Part shown: piece by piece, positions 18,195 through 26,215 of the stretch
Position numbering within the stretch: position 1 is the stretch's first letter
Layout: each line of letters begins with the position of its first letter
Notes under the pieces: model-generated
Told to the model about the DNA's origin: nothing
Databases searched by the model: none
The model's input: the letters and a program-made list of their open reading frames with translations, nothing else
Origin: Betaproteobacteria bacterium
Lineage (GTDB): Bacteria; Pseudomonadota; Gammaproteobacteria; Burkholderiales; SG8-41
Reading direction: 5' to 3'
Assembly: GCA_016868035.1 (NCBI GenBank)
Contig: VGID01000008.1
Location: forward strand, 30,216-94,215
DNA: 64,000 nt
Made by a program: the position numbers and the translations under genes

Positions 18195-19349
18195 CTATGC
18201 CGCGCGGCGCGCGCGCCGGATCGCGTCGAGCAGCCGGGTATAGGCCTCGTCGAACAGGCGCACGCCCTCGTCGAGCAACGATGCGGTGACTTCGCGCATG
18301 GCGATTCCCGCGCGCGCGAGCTCCTCCATCCTCGCGCGCGCGACCTCCACGTCGCGGGTCAGCGTCGCGTCGAGCCTGCCGCGCTCGCGGAAGGCCTCGA
18401 GGGTCGCGAGCGGCATGGTGTTGACCGTGTCCGGGCCGATCAGCTCGTCCACGTAGATCGTGTCGGGGTAGTCGGGATTCTTCGTGCTGGTGCTCGCCCA
18501 CAGCAGCCGCTGCGGGCGCGCGCCCTTCGCTACGAGGGCGCCCCAGCGCGCCCCGTCGAAGAGCTCCCTGTAGCAAGTGTAAGCGAGCTTCGCGTTGGAG
18601 ATCGCCGCGCAACCGCGGAGCTTCGCGAGCGCCGATTGTTGCGCCTGCGCAGCGGCGCCCATCTTGCGCGTCAGCATGTCATCGATCCGGGTGTCGATCC
18701 GGCTCACGAAGAAGCTCGCTACGCTCGCAACCGCGGCGAGCGCCTGTCCCGCGCTGGCGCGGCGCTCGAGCCCGCGCTGGTAGGCGAGCGCGACCTCGCG
18801 GTACGTCTCCACCGCAAAGAGCAGCGTGACGTTGACGTTGATGCCGTCGGAGATGAGCGCCTCGACCGCCGGCAGCCCGGCGGGCGTCGCGGGCACCTTG
18901 ATCATCACGTTGGGCCGCTCAGCCCGGCGCCACAGCCGGCGCGCTTCCGCGACCGTTGCCTGCGTATCGTGCGCGAGCCGCGGCGAGACTTCGAGGCTCA
19001 CGTAGCCGTCGCGCCCGCCGCTCGCCTCGTGGACCGGCGCCATCAGGTCGGCCGCCATGCGGATGTCATCGAGGGCGAGACGCTCGTATATGCGCTCCGG
19101 GTCCTGCTCGCCCGCGCGCACTTCCGCCGAAAGTGCGGCCTGATACTCGACGCCCTCCGCGATCGCCTTTTCGAAGATGGCGGGATTGGAAGTGAGCCCC
19201 TTCAGCCCGTCCTCCGCGATCATCTTCTTCAACCCGCCGCCGATGAGGAGATCGCGCCGGATGTAATCGAGCCATACCGACTGGCCCAATTGTTCGAGCT
19301 GCCTGAGCCGGTTCATGCCTGGAAAGTCCACGTCGAGAATCTCGCTCAA
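18195..19349 (-). CDS. tal: Transaldolase
   Basis: 384 aa, matching the longer TalA type (TIGR00876) of about 360-390 aa. [15 protein letters not shown] near residues 53-67 is the TAL signature. The Schiff-base lysine is in [14 protein letters not shown] (near residue 150). The C-terminal part has [23 protein letters not shown] and [12 protein letters not shown]. It moves a dihydroxyacetone unit between sugar phosphates in the cytoplasm. It lies 59 bp upstream of phosphoketolase on the same strand, which together with Pgi elsewhere in the window would support a fructose 6-phosphate shunt. Confidence 0.95.
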   Translation of the reverse strand: MSEILDVDFPGMNRLRQLEQLGQSVWLDYIRRDLLIGGGLKKMIAEDGLKGLTSNPAIFEKAIAEGVEYQAALSAEVRAGEQDPERIYERLALDDIRMAADLMAPVHEASGGRDGYVSLEVSPRLAHDTQATVAEARRLWRRAERPNVMIKVPATPAGLPAVEALISDGINVNVTLLFAVETYREVALAYQRGLERRASAGQALAAVASVASFFVSRIDTRIDDMLTRKMGAAAQAQQSALAKLRGCAAISNAKLAYTCYRELFDGARWGALVAKGARPQRLLWASTSTKNPDYPDTIYVDELIGPDTVNTMPLATLEAFRERGRLDATLTRDVEVARARMEELARAGIAMREVTASLLDEGVRLFDEAYTRLLDAIRRARRAA

Positions 19350-19544
19350 TCAGAAGGTTAGCAAGGCGGCGGGGTGCCCCGCCTGTTACCTATCGGAGGG
19401 CCTCCGCGGCCAGAAGGTTCCCGCGCGCCGTGGCGTTGCCCCGTATCGCTTGCCTTGAAGATGCGCATCGTTCAGACTGCATTTCGATAAGAAAACCGTA
19501 CGTCCGCACACGCGCCCGCTCTGACCACTCGGAGGATTACCACC

Positions 19545-20519
19545 ATGAAGATGTCATTGTCCCGCTGTACGCTCGTGCTCTGCTGCGCCGTGCTGCCGCT
19601 CACAGGCGCCCACGCCCAGGCCTACCCCACCAAGCCGATTCGCGTGTTGGTGCCGTTCTCGCCCGGCGGGACCTCCGACATCATCGGGCGCACGCTGGGG
19701 CAGAAACTCTCCGAGGCGTGGGGCCAGCCGGTGATCATGGACAACCGCGCGGGCGTCGCCGGCAGCCTCGGCGCGGGAATCGCGGCGAAATCGCCCGCCG
19801 ATGGCTACACGCTGCTGGTGGGCAACGTCGGCCCGATCGCCGTCAACAACCAGATCTACAAGGCGGTCGAGTACGACTCGATCAGGGACTTCACGCCGAT
19901 CACGCTGGCGGTGACGGCGCCGCAAATCGTGGTGGTGCATCCGTCCGTTCCGGCAAAAACGTTCAAGGAGCTCAACGCGCTGGTGAAGAAGCACTCGGGC
20001 AAGATCAACTACGGCTCCAGCGGGCCGGGAAGCATCTCGATGCTCTCGGCCGAGCTCTACAAGCGCATGACCAAGACGGACATGCTGCACGTGCCGTTCA
20101 AGGCCTCGGCGCTGATCACGATCGCGCTGATGGCGGGCGAGATCGACGTCGTGTTCTCCGACATGGCGGTGGTGCTGCCGCACGTCAAGGCCGGCAGGCT
20201 GCGGGCGCTCGCGGTCACCGGGCCCAAGCCGACCCCGCTGGTTCCCGACCTGCCCACCGTTTCCGAATCGGGGGTACCGGGCTTCGTGATGACCAGCTGG
20301 TGGGGCATATTCGGGCCCGCCGGCCTGCCCCAGCCGATCGTGACGAGGCTCAACACCGAGCTCGTACGCATCCTGAAGCTGCCTGAAATTCAGAAAACTT
20401 TCGCCACGCTCGGCGTGGACGCCGCGAACAGCACGCCCGAGGAGCTGGCGGCCCTTGTCAAGTCCGAAGTCCCCAGGTATGCCAAACTGATCGCGGAGAT
20501 CGGCATACCCAAGCAGTAG
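19545..20519 (+). CDS. Bug family (TctC-like) binding protein
   Basis: 324 aa, ATG preceded by CGGAGG. The signal peptide is residues 1-25 (LTGAHAQAYP). Motifs are KPIRVLVPFSPGGTSDIIGR, VIMDNRAGVAGS, VKAGRLRALAVTGPKP and LPTVSESGVPGF. It is a monocistronic gene ending in a strong terminator shared with the convergent fourth Bug gene. Organic-acid binding in the periplasm is inferred from the family; no transporter partner is near. Confidence 0.93.
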   Translation: MKMSLSRCTLVLCCAVLPLTGAHAQAYPTKPIRVLVPFSPGGTSDIIGRTLGQKLSEAWGQPVIMDNRAGVAGSLGAGIAAKSPADGYTLLVGNVGPIAVNNQIYKAVEYDSIRDFTPITLAVTAPQIVVVHPSVPAKTFKELNALVKKHSGKINYGSSGPGSISMLSAELYKRMTKTDMLHVPFKASALITIALMAGEIDVVFSDMAVVLPHVKAGRLRALAVTGPKPTPLVPDLPTVSESGVPGFVMTSWWGIFGPAGLPQPIVTRLNTELVRILKLPEIQKTFATLGVDAANSTPEELAALVKSEVPRYAKLIAEIGIPKQ

Positions 20520-20522
20520 TGC

Positions 20523-20572
20523 GTGATGGGTGACGAGTGATGGGTAACGGGTGATGGTTCACCCGTAACCCG
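20523..20572. repeat. Heptamer element (GTGATGG/GTGACGA) with short inverted arm
   Basis: Left arm 20523-20557 has five 7-bp units (TGATGGG, TGACGAG, TGATGGG, TAACGGG, TGATGGT). Right arm 20559-20572 is inverted (CACCCGTAACCCG). It lies just downstream of the Bug gene stop and before the terminator. Confidence 0.7.
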
Positions 20573-20582
20573 ACCCGAAAAA

Positions 20583-20620
20583 AAACGGCGCTGCGGATTC
20601 CGCAGCGCCGTTTTGTTTTT
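20583..20620. terminator. Bidirectional intrinsic terminator
   Basis: A perfect 15-bp stem (AAAACGGCGCTGCGG) with loop ATT spans 20583-20615. A T-rich run follows on the plus side and an A-rich run precedes it, so it works in both directions. It separates the convergent Bug genes ending at 20519 (plus) and 20841 (minus). Confidence 0.9.
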
Positions 20621-20674
20621 CGCGGCGGCTACGATCTCAAGAAACGCTAACCGCAGATACACGCCGATCGGTTT

Positions 20675-20815
20675 CGTGTAACGTGAATCGTGAAACGTAA
20701 ATCGCAAACCGTCGGAGAATCAGCTCCGTCAAGGGTGTGCTTTCGGCTTTTCCATTCACCAATCACCATTCACGATTCATCGCTCTTTTCGGCGTTCATC
20801 CGCGTTCATCGGCGG
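20675..20815. repeat. Heptamer element (GTGAATC) with inverted arm, plus an 11-bp repeat
   Basis: Left arm 20675-20711 has units GTGAATC, GTGAAAC, GTAAATC. Right arm 20751-20784 is inverted (CATTCAC, CAATCAC, CATTCAC, GATTCAT). The core is about 40 bp. At 20790-20815 a GCGTTCATC-type 11-bp repeat follows, the inverse of the one at 1389-1424. Confidence 0.7.
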
Positions 20816-20840
20816 TTTCATGCTTTTCGGATACGGGCTC

Positions 20841-21812
20841 TTACTGGAGCTCGAGCCCCGCCTCCTTGATGAGCTTCGCGAAGCGCGCATTCTCGGCTCT
20901 GAGCAGCTTCGTGAATGCCTCGGGCGATGAATTCGTGATCGGATCCGCGCCCTGGTTCTCGAAACGCTGACGGGTCTGCGGGTCGCGCACGATCGCGGTG
21001 ATGTCCGCGGCGAGTTTCGCGACGAGGGGTTTCGGCATGCCCGCCGGCCCGAAGATGCCGAACCACGCCACGTGCTCGGCGGCCGGCAATCCCGCCTGCG
21101 CCACGGTCGGCACGTCGGGCAGCGCGGAGAGCCGGTTCGGGCTCGTCACCGCCAGCGCGCGCACGCGGTTGTCGCGTACCATCGGCATCGCGGCCGGCGC
21201 GGCGAACACGAAGAAGTGCACGCGCCCCGAGAAGAGGTCCGACCAGCCGTCGGCGATGATCTTGAAAGGCACGTGCACGGTCTTGAGGTTGGCCGCGCGC
21301 GCGACGATCTCCGCGCCGAAGTGGGCGATCGAGCCCACGCCCACCGAGGCATAGTTGAGCTCGCCGGGCCGTGCCCGCGCATAGGTAATGAATTCCTGGA
21401 GCGTCTTCACCGGCAGTTGCAGCGTCGCGCCCACGATGTTGGAAATGCCGGCGACCTGCACGATCGGCGCGCCGTCCTTGAACGGGTCGTAGGGCGGCTT
21501 CTTCTGCAGCATGGGAGAGGTAAGGTACGGATTGCCGAAGAGGCCGATCGTGTGCCCGTCGGGCGTCGCAGAGAGCACGAGCGGCGTGCCGACCAGCCCG
21601 CCGGCCCCGGGCCGGTTGTCCACGACGACCTGCACCTTGTACCGGTCGGTGAGCGCCGCGCCTATGGTGCGCCCGAGGAAATCGCTCGCGGTACCGGGCG
21701 GGAACGGCACAACGAGACGTATCGGGCGGTTCGGAAACGTCTGCGCCAGGGCGCTTGCCGCCCCGAGCAGCGCAACGAGGCAGGCCGCGACCAGCGTGCG
21801 CGTGAATTGCAT
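20841..21812 (-). CDS. Bug family (TctC-like) binding protein
   Basis: 323 aa from the ATG at 21810-21812, chosen because AAGGAGAG sits upstream and a clean signal peptide follows (residues about 1-24, LLGAASALAQT). The frame is open much further upstream but only as low-complexity antisense sequence. Motifs are RPIRLVVPFPPGTASDFLGR, VVVDNRPGAGG, VRDNRVRALAVTSPNR and VPTVAQAGLPA. It is the fourth Bug protein in the window. It is divergent from a cupin/monooxygenase pair, so it may take up the substrate of that pair, but this is inference. Confidence 0.92.
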   Translation of the reverse strand: MQFTRTLVAACLVALLGAASALAQTFPNRPIRLVVPFPPGTASDFLGRTIGAALTDRYKVQVVVDNRPGAGGLVGTPLVLSATPDGHTIGLFGNPYLTSPMLQKKPPYDPFKDGAPIVQVAGISNIVGATLQLPVKTLQEFITYARARPGELNYASVGVGSIAHFGAEIVARAANLKTVHVPFKIIADGWSDLFSGRVHFFVFAAPAAMPMVRDNRVRALAVTSPNRLSALPDVPTVAQAGLPAAEHVAWFGIFGPAGMPKPLVAKLAADITAIVRDPQTRQRFENQGADPITNSSPEAFTKLLRAENARFAKLIKEAGLELQ

Positions 21813-22038
21813 GGGCTCTCTCCTTGTCGTTCGTGCGGGCATTTTTTTGAGGAGCTCCGCCGGCCGGTTCGTCTCGTGGGCGGCCGCTGGTGCCACTCTC
21901 TCCCTTGACGTGCCGCGCGCGGCGGCCGCCTCCCATAGAGTAGTCCCCTCCCGCGGCGCGCGCAATCGTTTGCATTCCCGCAGATGCCCCGCTACATTAC
22001 CTTCGGGCTTCACGGCAGCACACTTCCGAGTACCGAAC

Positions 22039-22878
22039 ATGGCCCTCGTCCTGAATGAAAGCGCCGTCCCGGCCGAGCCGTACGGACTCAACGCTCGCCG
22101 CCAGCGTCTGCTCACTCGGGCGCAGCTGCGCGACGCGTGCGTGCTGGTGGACCGGCTGATCCTCGCCCCCGGGGCCGCGATCGAGCTCGAAGTGCCGCCC
22201 GGTAACCTTGCCTGGTTCCAGATGCTGGAGGGAAAAGCTCTGCTCGCGCGCACGCAAGGCGGGGCGCAGCTCACCGCCGCGCACATCGTGTGCCTGCCGC
22301 CGGGTTTCCGCGGCACGCTCGCGAGCAGCCCGGGCGCGGTGGCCCTCTACCTCGAGGTGCCCGATGCGGGGCGGCACGATCCCGGCTTCACCAGGCAGCC
22401 GCCGCAGCTGCGCGTAGTGGACTGGACGCGCGAGCCGGTCCTCGACTCCGAGCACGACGCGCGCAAGAGGATCTACATGGTGACGCCGAAACTCTTCGGC
22501 ACCAAAGCGATCAAGGGCGAGATGATCATCTACCCGCCGGGGACCGAAGCCTCCAACCATCACCACGAGGGCGCCGAGCATTTTATGTACGTGACCGGGG
22601 GCCGCGGGACGGCGTATGCGAACGAGCAACCTTTCCCTGTGCAAAAGGGCGATCTCATCTACTACGACGATCGCGAGCGGCATTACCTGAGGAGCGAGGG
22701 CGACGAGGATATGGTGTTCGTGGAATTCTTCGTGCCCGGCGAGTACCGGACGGTGTGGGCGCCCGGGGCGGCGGTCTGCGCGTGGCTGCCGTCGGGGCGC
22801 GACATCCGCGGCGGCAGGCCCGTGCGCGAGATCAAGGCACACAGCTCGGCGCCGGAGGAGAGCCCGCAAGACGTCTGA
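22039..22878 (+). CDS. Two-domain cupin protein
   Basis: 279 aa from the ATG at 22039; the same frame is open upstream but only in the antisense of the Bug gene. Two beta-barrel cupin domains are visible: the first about residues 45-110 with weak metal ligands, the second about residues 160-250 with the metal site NHHHEGAEHFMYV (near 172-184), followed by KGDLIYYDDRERHYL. Such bicupins include ring-cleaving dioxygenases (gentisate-like) as well as non-enzymatic ones. It lies 28 bp upstream of an FAD monooxygenase on the same strand, which suggests a shared oxidative pathway. Confidence 0.82.
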   Translation: MALVLNESAVPAEPYGLNARRQRLLTRAQLRDACVLVDRLILAPGAAIELEVPPGNLAWFQMLEGKALLARTQGGAQLTAAHIVCLPPGFRGTLASSPGAVALYLEVPDAGRHDPGFTRQPPQLRVVDWTREPVLDSEHDARKRIYMVTPKLFGTKAIKGEMIIYPPGTEASNHHHEGAEHFMYVTGGRGTAYANEQPFPVQKGDLIYYDDRERHYLRSEGDEDMVFVEFFVPGEYRTVWAPGAAVCAWLPSGRDIRGGRPVREIKAHSSAPEESPQDV

Positions 22879-22906
22879 ATCGGCCCGCGAGGCACGAACT
22901 TCCCGG

Positions 22907-24115
22907 ATGTCCGTGATGCCCCGGCGCGCGATCGTGATCGGCGGTTCGTTCGGGGGGCTGTTCACGGGCACCCTGCTCGCGCGCCAGGGATGGGACGTCG
23001 AAGTGTTCGAGCAGGCCACCGAGGGCCTCGTCGGGCGCGGCGCCGGCATCATCCCGCACCCGGAGCTCTTCGAATGCCTCGGGCGTATCGGCATTCCGGT
23101 GGACGAGTCGTTCGGGGTGGAAATTCCGCAGCGCGTGACCTTCGACCGCAGCGGAGCCGTCATCGCCACGCTGCCGCTGCCACAATTTCTGACCACCTGG
23201 GGCCGCCTCTACCAGCTGCTCATGGCCACGTTTCCCGCGGGCCGCTATCACTTCGGCCACGCCTTCCGCAGCCTGGAGCAGGACGCGGCGGGAGTAACGG
23301 CCCGCTTCGCCAACGGCGCCGCCGCGCGCGGCGATCTCCTGATCGGCGCAGACGGCATCCGATCCGCCGTGCGCGCGCAACTCGCGCCCGAGGCCAGGCC
23401 GGTCTATGCCGGCTACGTCGGCTGGCGGGGGCTCGCCGAGGAGCGGCTGCTCTCGCCTGCGGTCCATCGCGATCTCTTCCCCCGGTTCGCGTTCTGCCTG
23501 CCCCCCCGCGAGCAGATGCTCGGCTACCCGGTGGCCGGCTTCACCAACTCGACGCGGCCGGGCGAGCGCTGCTTCAATTTCGTCTGGTACCGCCCGGTCG
23601 AGGAAGAAGAAGCGCTGCCGCGCCTGTGCACCGATGTCGCCGGCAAGCGTCACGACATGTCCATCCCGCCGCCGTTGATCCGCTCCGAGGTGCTGGCGGC
23701 GGTGCGGCGCGCGGCGGCGGAGCTGCTTTCACCCCAGTTCGTGGAAGTCGTGCGCCACTCGCGCCAGCCGTTCTTCCAGGCGATCTTCGATTTCATGTCG
23801 CGCGCGGTGGCGTTCGGGCGCGTCGCGCTGCTCGGGGATGCGGCGTTCGTCGCGCGGCCGCACGTGGGCATGGGCGTGACCAAGGCCGCCGGTGATGCGA
23901 TGGCGCTCGCCGACGTCCTGCGCGAATCCGGCAACGATGTGCCGGACGCGCTCGCGCGCTATCAGGCGCGGCGGCTGCGCTTCGGTGCGGCGGTCGTCGA
24001 CCGGGGCCGCGAGCTAGGCGCCTTTCTTCAGGGCAGCGATGCGGAGGAAGCCCGTCGCCATCACACGCCGGAGGCCGTGATGGCGGAGATCGCCGTCACC
24101 CGCGAGTTCATCTGA
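22907..24115 (+). CDS. FAD-dependent monooxygenase (2,6-dihydroxypyridine 3-hydroxylase-like)
   Basis: 402 aa, the length of group A flavin hydroxylases. The Rossmann FAD motif is IVIGGSFGGLFTG near residues 9-21, DLLIGADGIRSAVR near 143-156, and the second FAD motif VALLGDAAFVARPH near 303-316. The GGSFGG variant of the first motif and the VGWRGL stretch recall dihydroxypyridine hydroxylases. It should hydroxylate an activated aromatic or pyridine ring using NAD(P)H and O2. Start ATG at 22907 follows the cupin by 28 bp. Together with the molybdenum hydroxylase at 1535, N-heterocycle breakdown is possible but unproven. Confidence 0.87.
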   Translation: MSVMPRRAIVIGGSFGGLFTGTLLARQGWDVEVFEQATEGLVGRGAGIIPHPELFECLGRIGIPVDESFGVEIPQRVTFDRSGAVIATLPLPQFLTTWGRLYQLLMATFPAGRYHFGHAFRSLEQDAAGVTARFANGAAARGDLLIGADGIRSAVRAQLAPEARPVYAGYVGWRGLAEERLLSPAVHRDLFPRFAFCLPPREQMLGYPVAGFTNSTRPGERCFNFVWYRPVEEEEALPRLCTDVAGKRHDMSIPPPLIRSEVLAAVRRAAAELLSPQFVEVVRHSRQPFFQAIFDFMSRAVAFGRVALLGDAAFVARPHVGMGVTKAAGDAMALADVLRESGNDVPDALARYQARRLRFGAAVVDRGRELGAFLQGSDAEEARRHHTPEAVMAEIAVTREFI

Positions 24116-24185
24116 CAGCGCGAACGGCGCGGACGAAAGCAACTCCGTCGCGTAGTAGAGTTTGCGAAACAGCGAGGGATGAAGA

Positions 24186-25139
24186 ATGGGGAACACAAGA
24201 AGGCATCCGATCGCCCCGGCGCTGGCGCTGCTTGCGGTGTTTGCGCCGCCCGCCGCCGCCTACCAGCCGCTCATCACCGACGACACCGGCACGCAGGGCA
24301 AGCGCGGCAACCAGATCGAAGCGAGCCACGTCCAGTCCGTCGAGAAAGGGGCCGGCGCGACCGCAACCACGCGCATGCTCCCACTCGTCTATACCCGCGG
24401 CCTAACCGACACGCTCGACGCCTACGTGGGCCCGAGCTATGTCCGGTTCAGCCCGCCGCCCGGTGAGCCGAAGGGCAGCGGCGCGGGTAATCCGGCGCTC
24501 GGGGTGAAATGGCGTTTCCACGAGAACGAGGCGCAGAAGCTGAGCTTCGCGTTCAAGCCGGAGCTCCGGCTCCCGGTCTCGGACGGCGCGGAGACGCGCG
24601 GGCTGGGAAGCGGGCGCTCGAACGCGGGCGCCATGCTCATCCTCACGCAGGAGACAGGCTTCGGCGCGATCCACGCCAATCTCGCCGTCAACACCAACCG
24701 CTTTGCGCTTCAGGATAACCGCGACCTTAACCGTTCGACGCTCTGGCGCCTGTCGGTCGCACCGGTATACGAGCCGGCACCGGAGTGGAAAATCGCACTC
24801 GACGCGGGCATCGTCACCAATGCGCACAAGGCGGAGAAGGCCGGAATGGGCTATGTCGAGCTCGGCGTCGTCTTCTCGCCCAATAAAGACCTCGATCTCG
24901 CGCTCGGAGTCATCCGCGACGTGCACCACCGCGGGCACCGCGTGACCACCGCAACGGCAGGCGTGACGTGGCGTTTCAGGCAGTCGTTCCCGGACCGCCG
25001 GGCGGATCCGGTTGTTCCGCGGAGGAAGGCGGAGCGCCGCCGTCCGCCTCGGACCTTTCGGCGAGCTTGCGCCGCCGTTTTTCCTCTTGCTTGCGTTTCT
25101 TCGCCAGATCTCTCTGGCGCTTCTCGAACTTGTAATTAG
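24186..25139 (+). CDS. Probable outer-membrane beta-barrel (phenol MetA-degradation family-like)
   Basis: 317 aa with a signal peptide (about residues 1-25, APPAAAYQP). The body shows alternating amphipathic strands (LVYTRGLTDTLDAYVGPSYVRF, LGVKWRF, LSFAFKPELRLP, YVELGVVFS, TATAGVTWRF), as in the PF13557 putative transporter family. A barrel of this type normally ends at a final aromatic, which here would be TWRF near residue 263. The reading frame instead continues about 54 residues through a basic, proline-rich stretch that is antisense to the small gene at 24976-25146. A lost stop codon is therefore likely. Confidence 0.7.
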   Translation: MGNTRRHPIAPALALLAVFAPPAAAYQPLITDDTGTQGKRGNQIEASHVQSVEKGAGATATTRMLPLVYTRGLTDTLDAYVGPSYVRFSPPPGEPKGSGAGNPALGVKWRFHENEAQKLSFAFKPELRLPVSDGAETRGLGSGRSNAGAMLILTQETGFGAIHANLAVNTNRFALQDNRDLNRSTLWRLSVAPVYEPAPEWKIALDAGIVTNAHKAEKAGMGYVELGVVFSPNKDLDLALGVIRDVHHRGHRVTTATAGVTWRFRQSFPDRRADPVVPRRKAERRRPPRTFRRACAAVFPLACVSSPDLSGASRTCN

Positions 25140-25146
25140 TCTTCAC
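24976..25146 (-). CDS. Small basic conserved-type protein (KFEKRQRDLAKK)
   Basis: 56 aa read from GTG at 25144-25146, with AGGAG about nine bases upstream. The first 30 residues begin MKTNYKFEKRQRDLAKKRK and are highly charged and probably helical. The tail is a proline-rich low-complexity stretch ending in GPGTTA. Similar short lysine/arginine-rich proteins are, from memory, common next to cold-shock genes in betaproteobacteria; the function is unknown, and RNA binding would be a guess. It is on the same strand as cspA, 115 bp downstream of it, and overlaps the barrel gene antisense. Confidence 0.7.
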   Translation of the reverse strand: MKTNYKFEKRQRDLAKKRKQEEKRRRKLAERSEADGGAPPSSAEQPDPPGGPGTTA

Positions 25147-25212
25147 CTAAGCGTGGCTCCTGGTCCCGGCGGACGCCGGTTGCGAGCGATTCATTCAATG
25201 GGCGCCCGGAAG

Positions 25213-25232
25213 CGCCGGGAGCGCGCTCCCGG
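25213..25232. other. Perfect 20-bp palindrome downstream of cspA
   Basis: GCCGGGAGCG followed by its exact complement CGCTCCCGGC. It lies 29 bp past the cspA stop, but no T-run follows on the minus strand, so a classical intrinsic terminator is not shown. It could be an RNA 3' end structure or a protein site. Confidence 0.4.
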
Positions 25233-25260
25233 CACGCTGCATGCTGCCGGTAGGCCGTCG

Positions 25261-25467
25261 TCAGGCCGACTTCAGATTGTCGGCCGAGACCTTGCCGTCC
25301 TTGCCGCGGGCGAGGTCGTACTGGACCCGCTGCCCCTCCGCGAGCGTGCCGAGACCCGCGCGCTCTACGGCCGAGATGTGAACGAACACGTCTTTCGAGC
25401 CGTCTTCCGGCTGGATGAAGCCGAAACCCTTTGCCGGGTTGAACCACTTCACTTTTCCAACTGCCAC
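25261..25467 (-). CDS. cspA: Cold-shock protein
   Basis: 68 aa from GTG at 25465-25467, chosen because AGGAGG lies seven bases upstream and the protein then begins at the family-typical [20 protein letters not shown]1 (KGFGFI) and RNP2 (VFVHI) nucleic-acid motifs are present, and the length matches CspA-type proteins (67-70 aa). It binds single-stranded RNA/DNA as a chaperone in the cytoplasm. The gene is followed by the small basic ORF and preceded by a zinc-ribbon ORF on the same strand, which suggests a small-protein cluster. Confidence 0.95.
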   Translation of the reverse strand: MAVGKVKWFNPAKGFGFIQPEDGSKDVFVHISAVERAGLGTLAEGQRVQYDLARGKDGKVSADNLKSA

Positions 25468-25496
25468 GAATAGCCTCCTGTCTAAGAACGAACGAA

Positions 25497-25691
25497 TTAT
25501 GAGCCGGCTTCCCGGTTTTCGCGGGACGCAGGCTCGACCTTGGTGACGCAATAATTCACGGCACCGGAGCCATGGTGCCCTACTTTGGTGAACTTGTGAT
25601 AGCCGCGGCAATGCGAGCAGCGGTGCAGGAATTCCTCACCCTTCCCAAGCGTGCGCACGACGGTCAGCTTGCCACAATGCTGGCATCTCAT
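25497..25691 (-). CDS. Small zinc-ribbon protein
   Basis: 64 aa. CQHC at residues 3-6 and CSHC at residues 25-28 form a likely zinc ribbon. The middle [17 protein letters not shown] resembles a rubredoxin-type knuckle, and the C-terminal 20 residues are polar. No family name is recognised. It lies 29 bp upstream of cspA on the same strand. A weak GAGGA is the only ribosome site. It is probably real because of the paired cysteine motifs. Confidence 0.65.
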   Translation of the reverse strand: MRCQHCGKLTVVRTLGKGEEFLHRCSHCRGYHKFTKVGHHGSGAVNYCVTKVEPASRENREAGS

Positions 25692-25751
25692 GGGCGGGTC
25701 CTCGGGCGGCGGCGTGCCCGCCCTTCGAGGAAAGTGGAGCGCGCAGGCATC

Positions 25752-25895
25752 CTAACGCCTGCGGCCGCGGCCGCGCTCCGGCCCGGGCCGCGCTTCGCTC
25801 AGCTCGAGCGGGTGCCCGCCGAACGCCTTGGCGCCAAGCGTCGTGACCGTCGCTTCGGCTGCGTCGGGACCGGGATTGCCGACGAAAATGCTCAT
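25752..25895 (-). pseudogene. Internally deleted RRM-type RNA-binding protein
   Basis: The 47-aa frame joins the typical first strand of a bacterial RRM protein (MSIFVGN, the RNP2 region) to the typical last part (AKAFGGHPLELSEARP followed by an arginine-glycine tail). About 40 central residues, including the RNP1 segment, are absent, and the frame is kept. The product could not form an RRM fold. This looks like a decayed relative of the rbpA-like RNA-binding proteins that often sit near cold-shock genes. Confidence 0.65.
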
Positions 25896-26215
25896 TGCCG
25901 GATCGAGAGGGGTGGTTAAGGGGAGATTGCCGCAACGATTGCGGAAGGAGGCGGCGCGGAATAGGATTACACGATTTGTGCCGGACATGATACACGAATC
26001 GGGGCTGAAAGTCCCGATTAATTTTTCGAGTTGGCGCGGTGGCGCCTCTGCGGGAAATCCCCGCCAGCGCCCGGGTCACAGATTGCGCGCGATTGCCGCT
26101 GACGAATGACGCGAGCGCCCGAAGCCACGCTCGAATCATCAGGACGGCCCGGAACGACGTCGAATTGACGCGGCGCATTCACGGGACGAGAATTCGTGAT
26201 CGAGAGAGGCGCGGG

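Noticed and set aside
18136..18612. In-frame N-terminal extension of phosphoketolase to 18612
   Set aside because: It runs over the transaldolase gene in another frame and matches nothing; the start at 18135 gives the family length.
25213..25232. Intrinsic terminator for cspA
   Set aside because: The stem is perfect but no U-run follows in the minus direction; recorded only as a palindrome.
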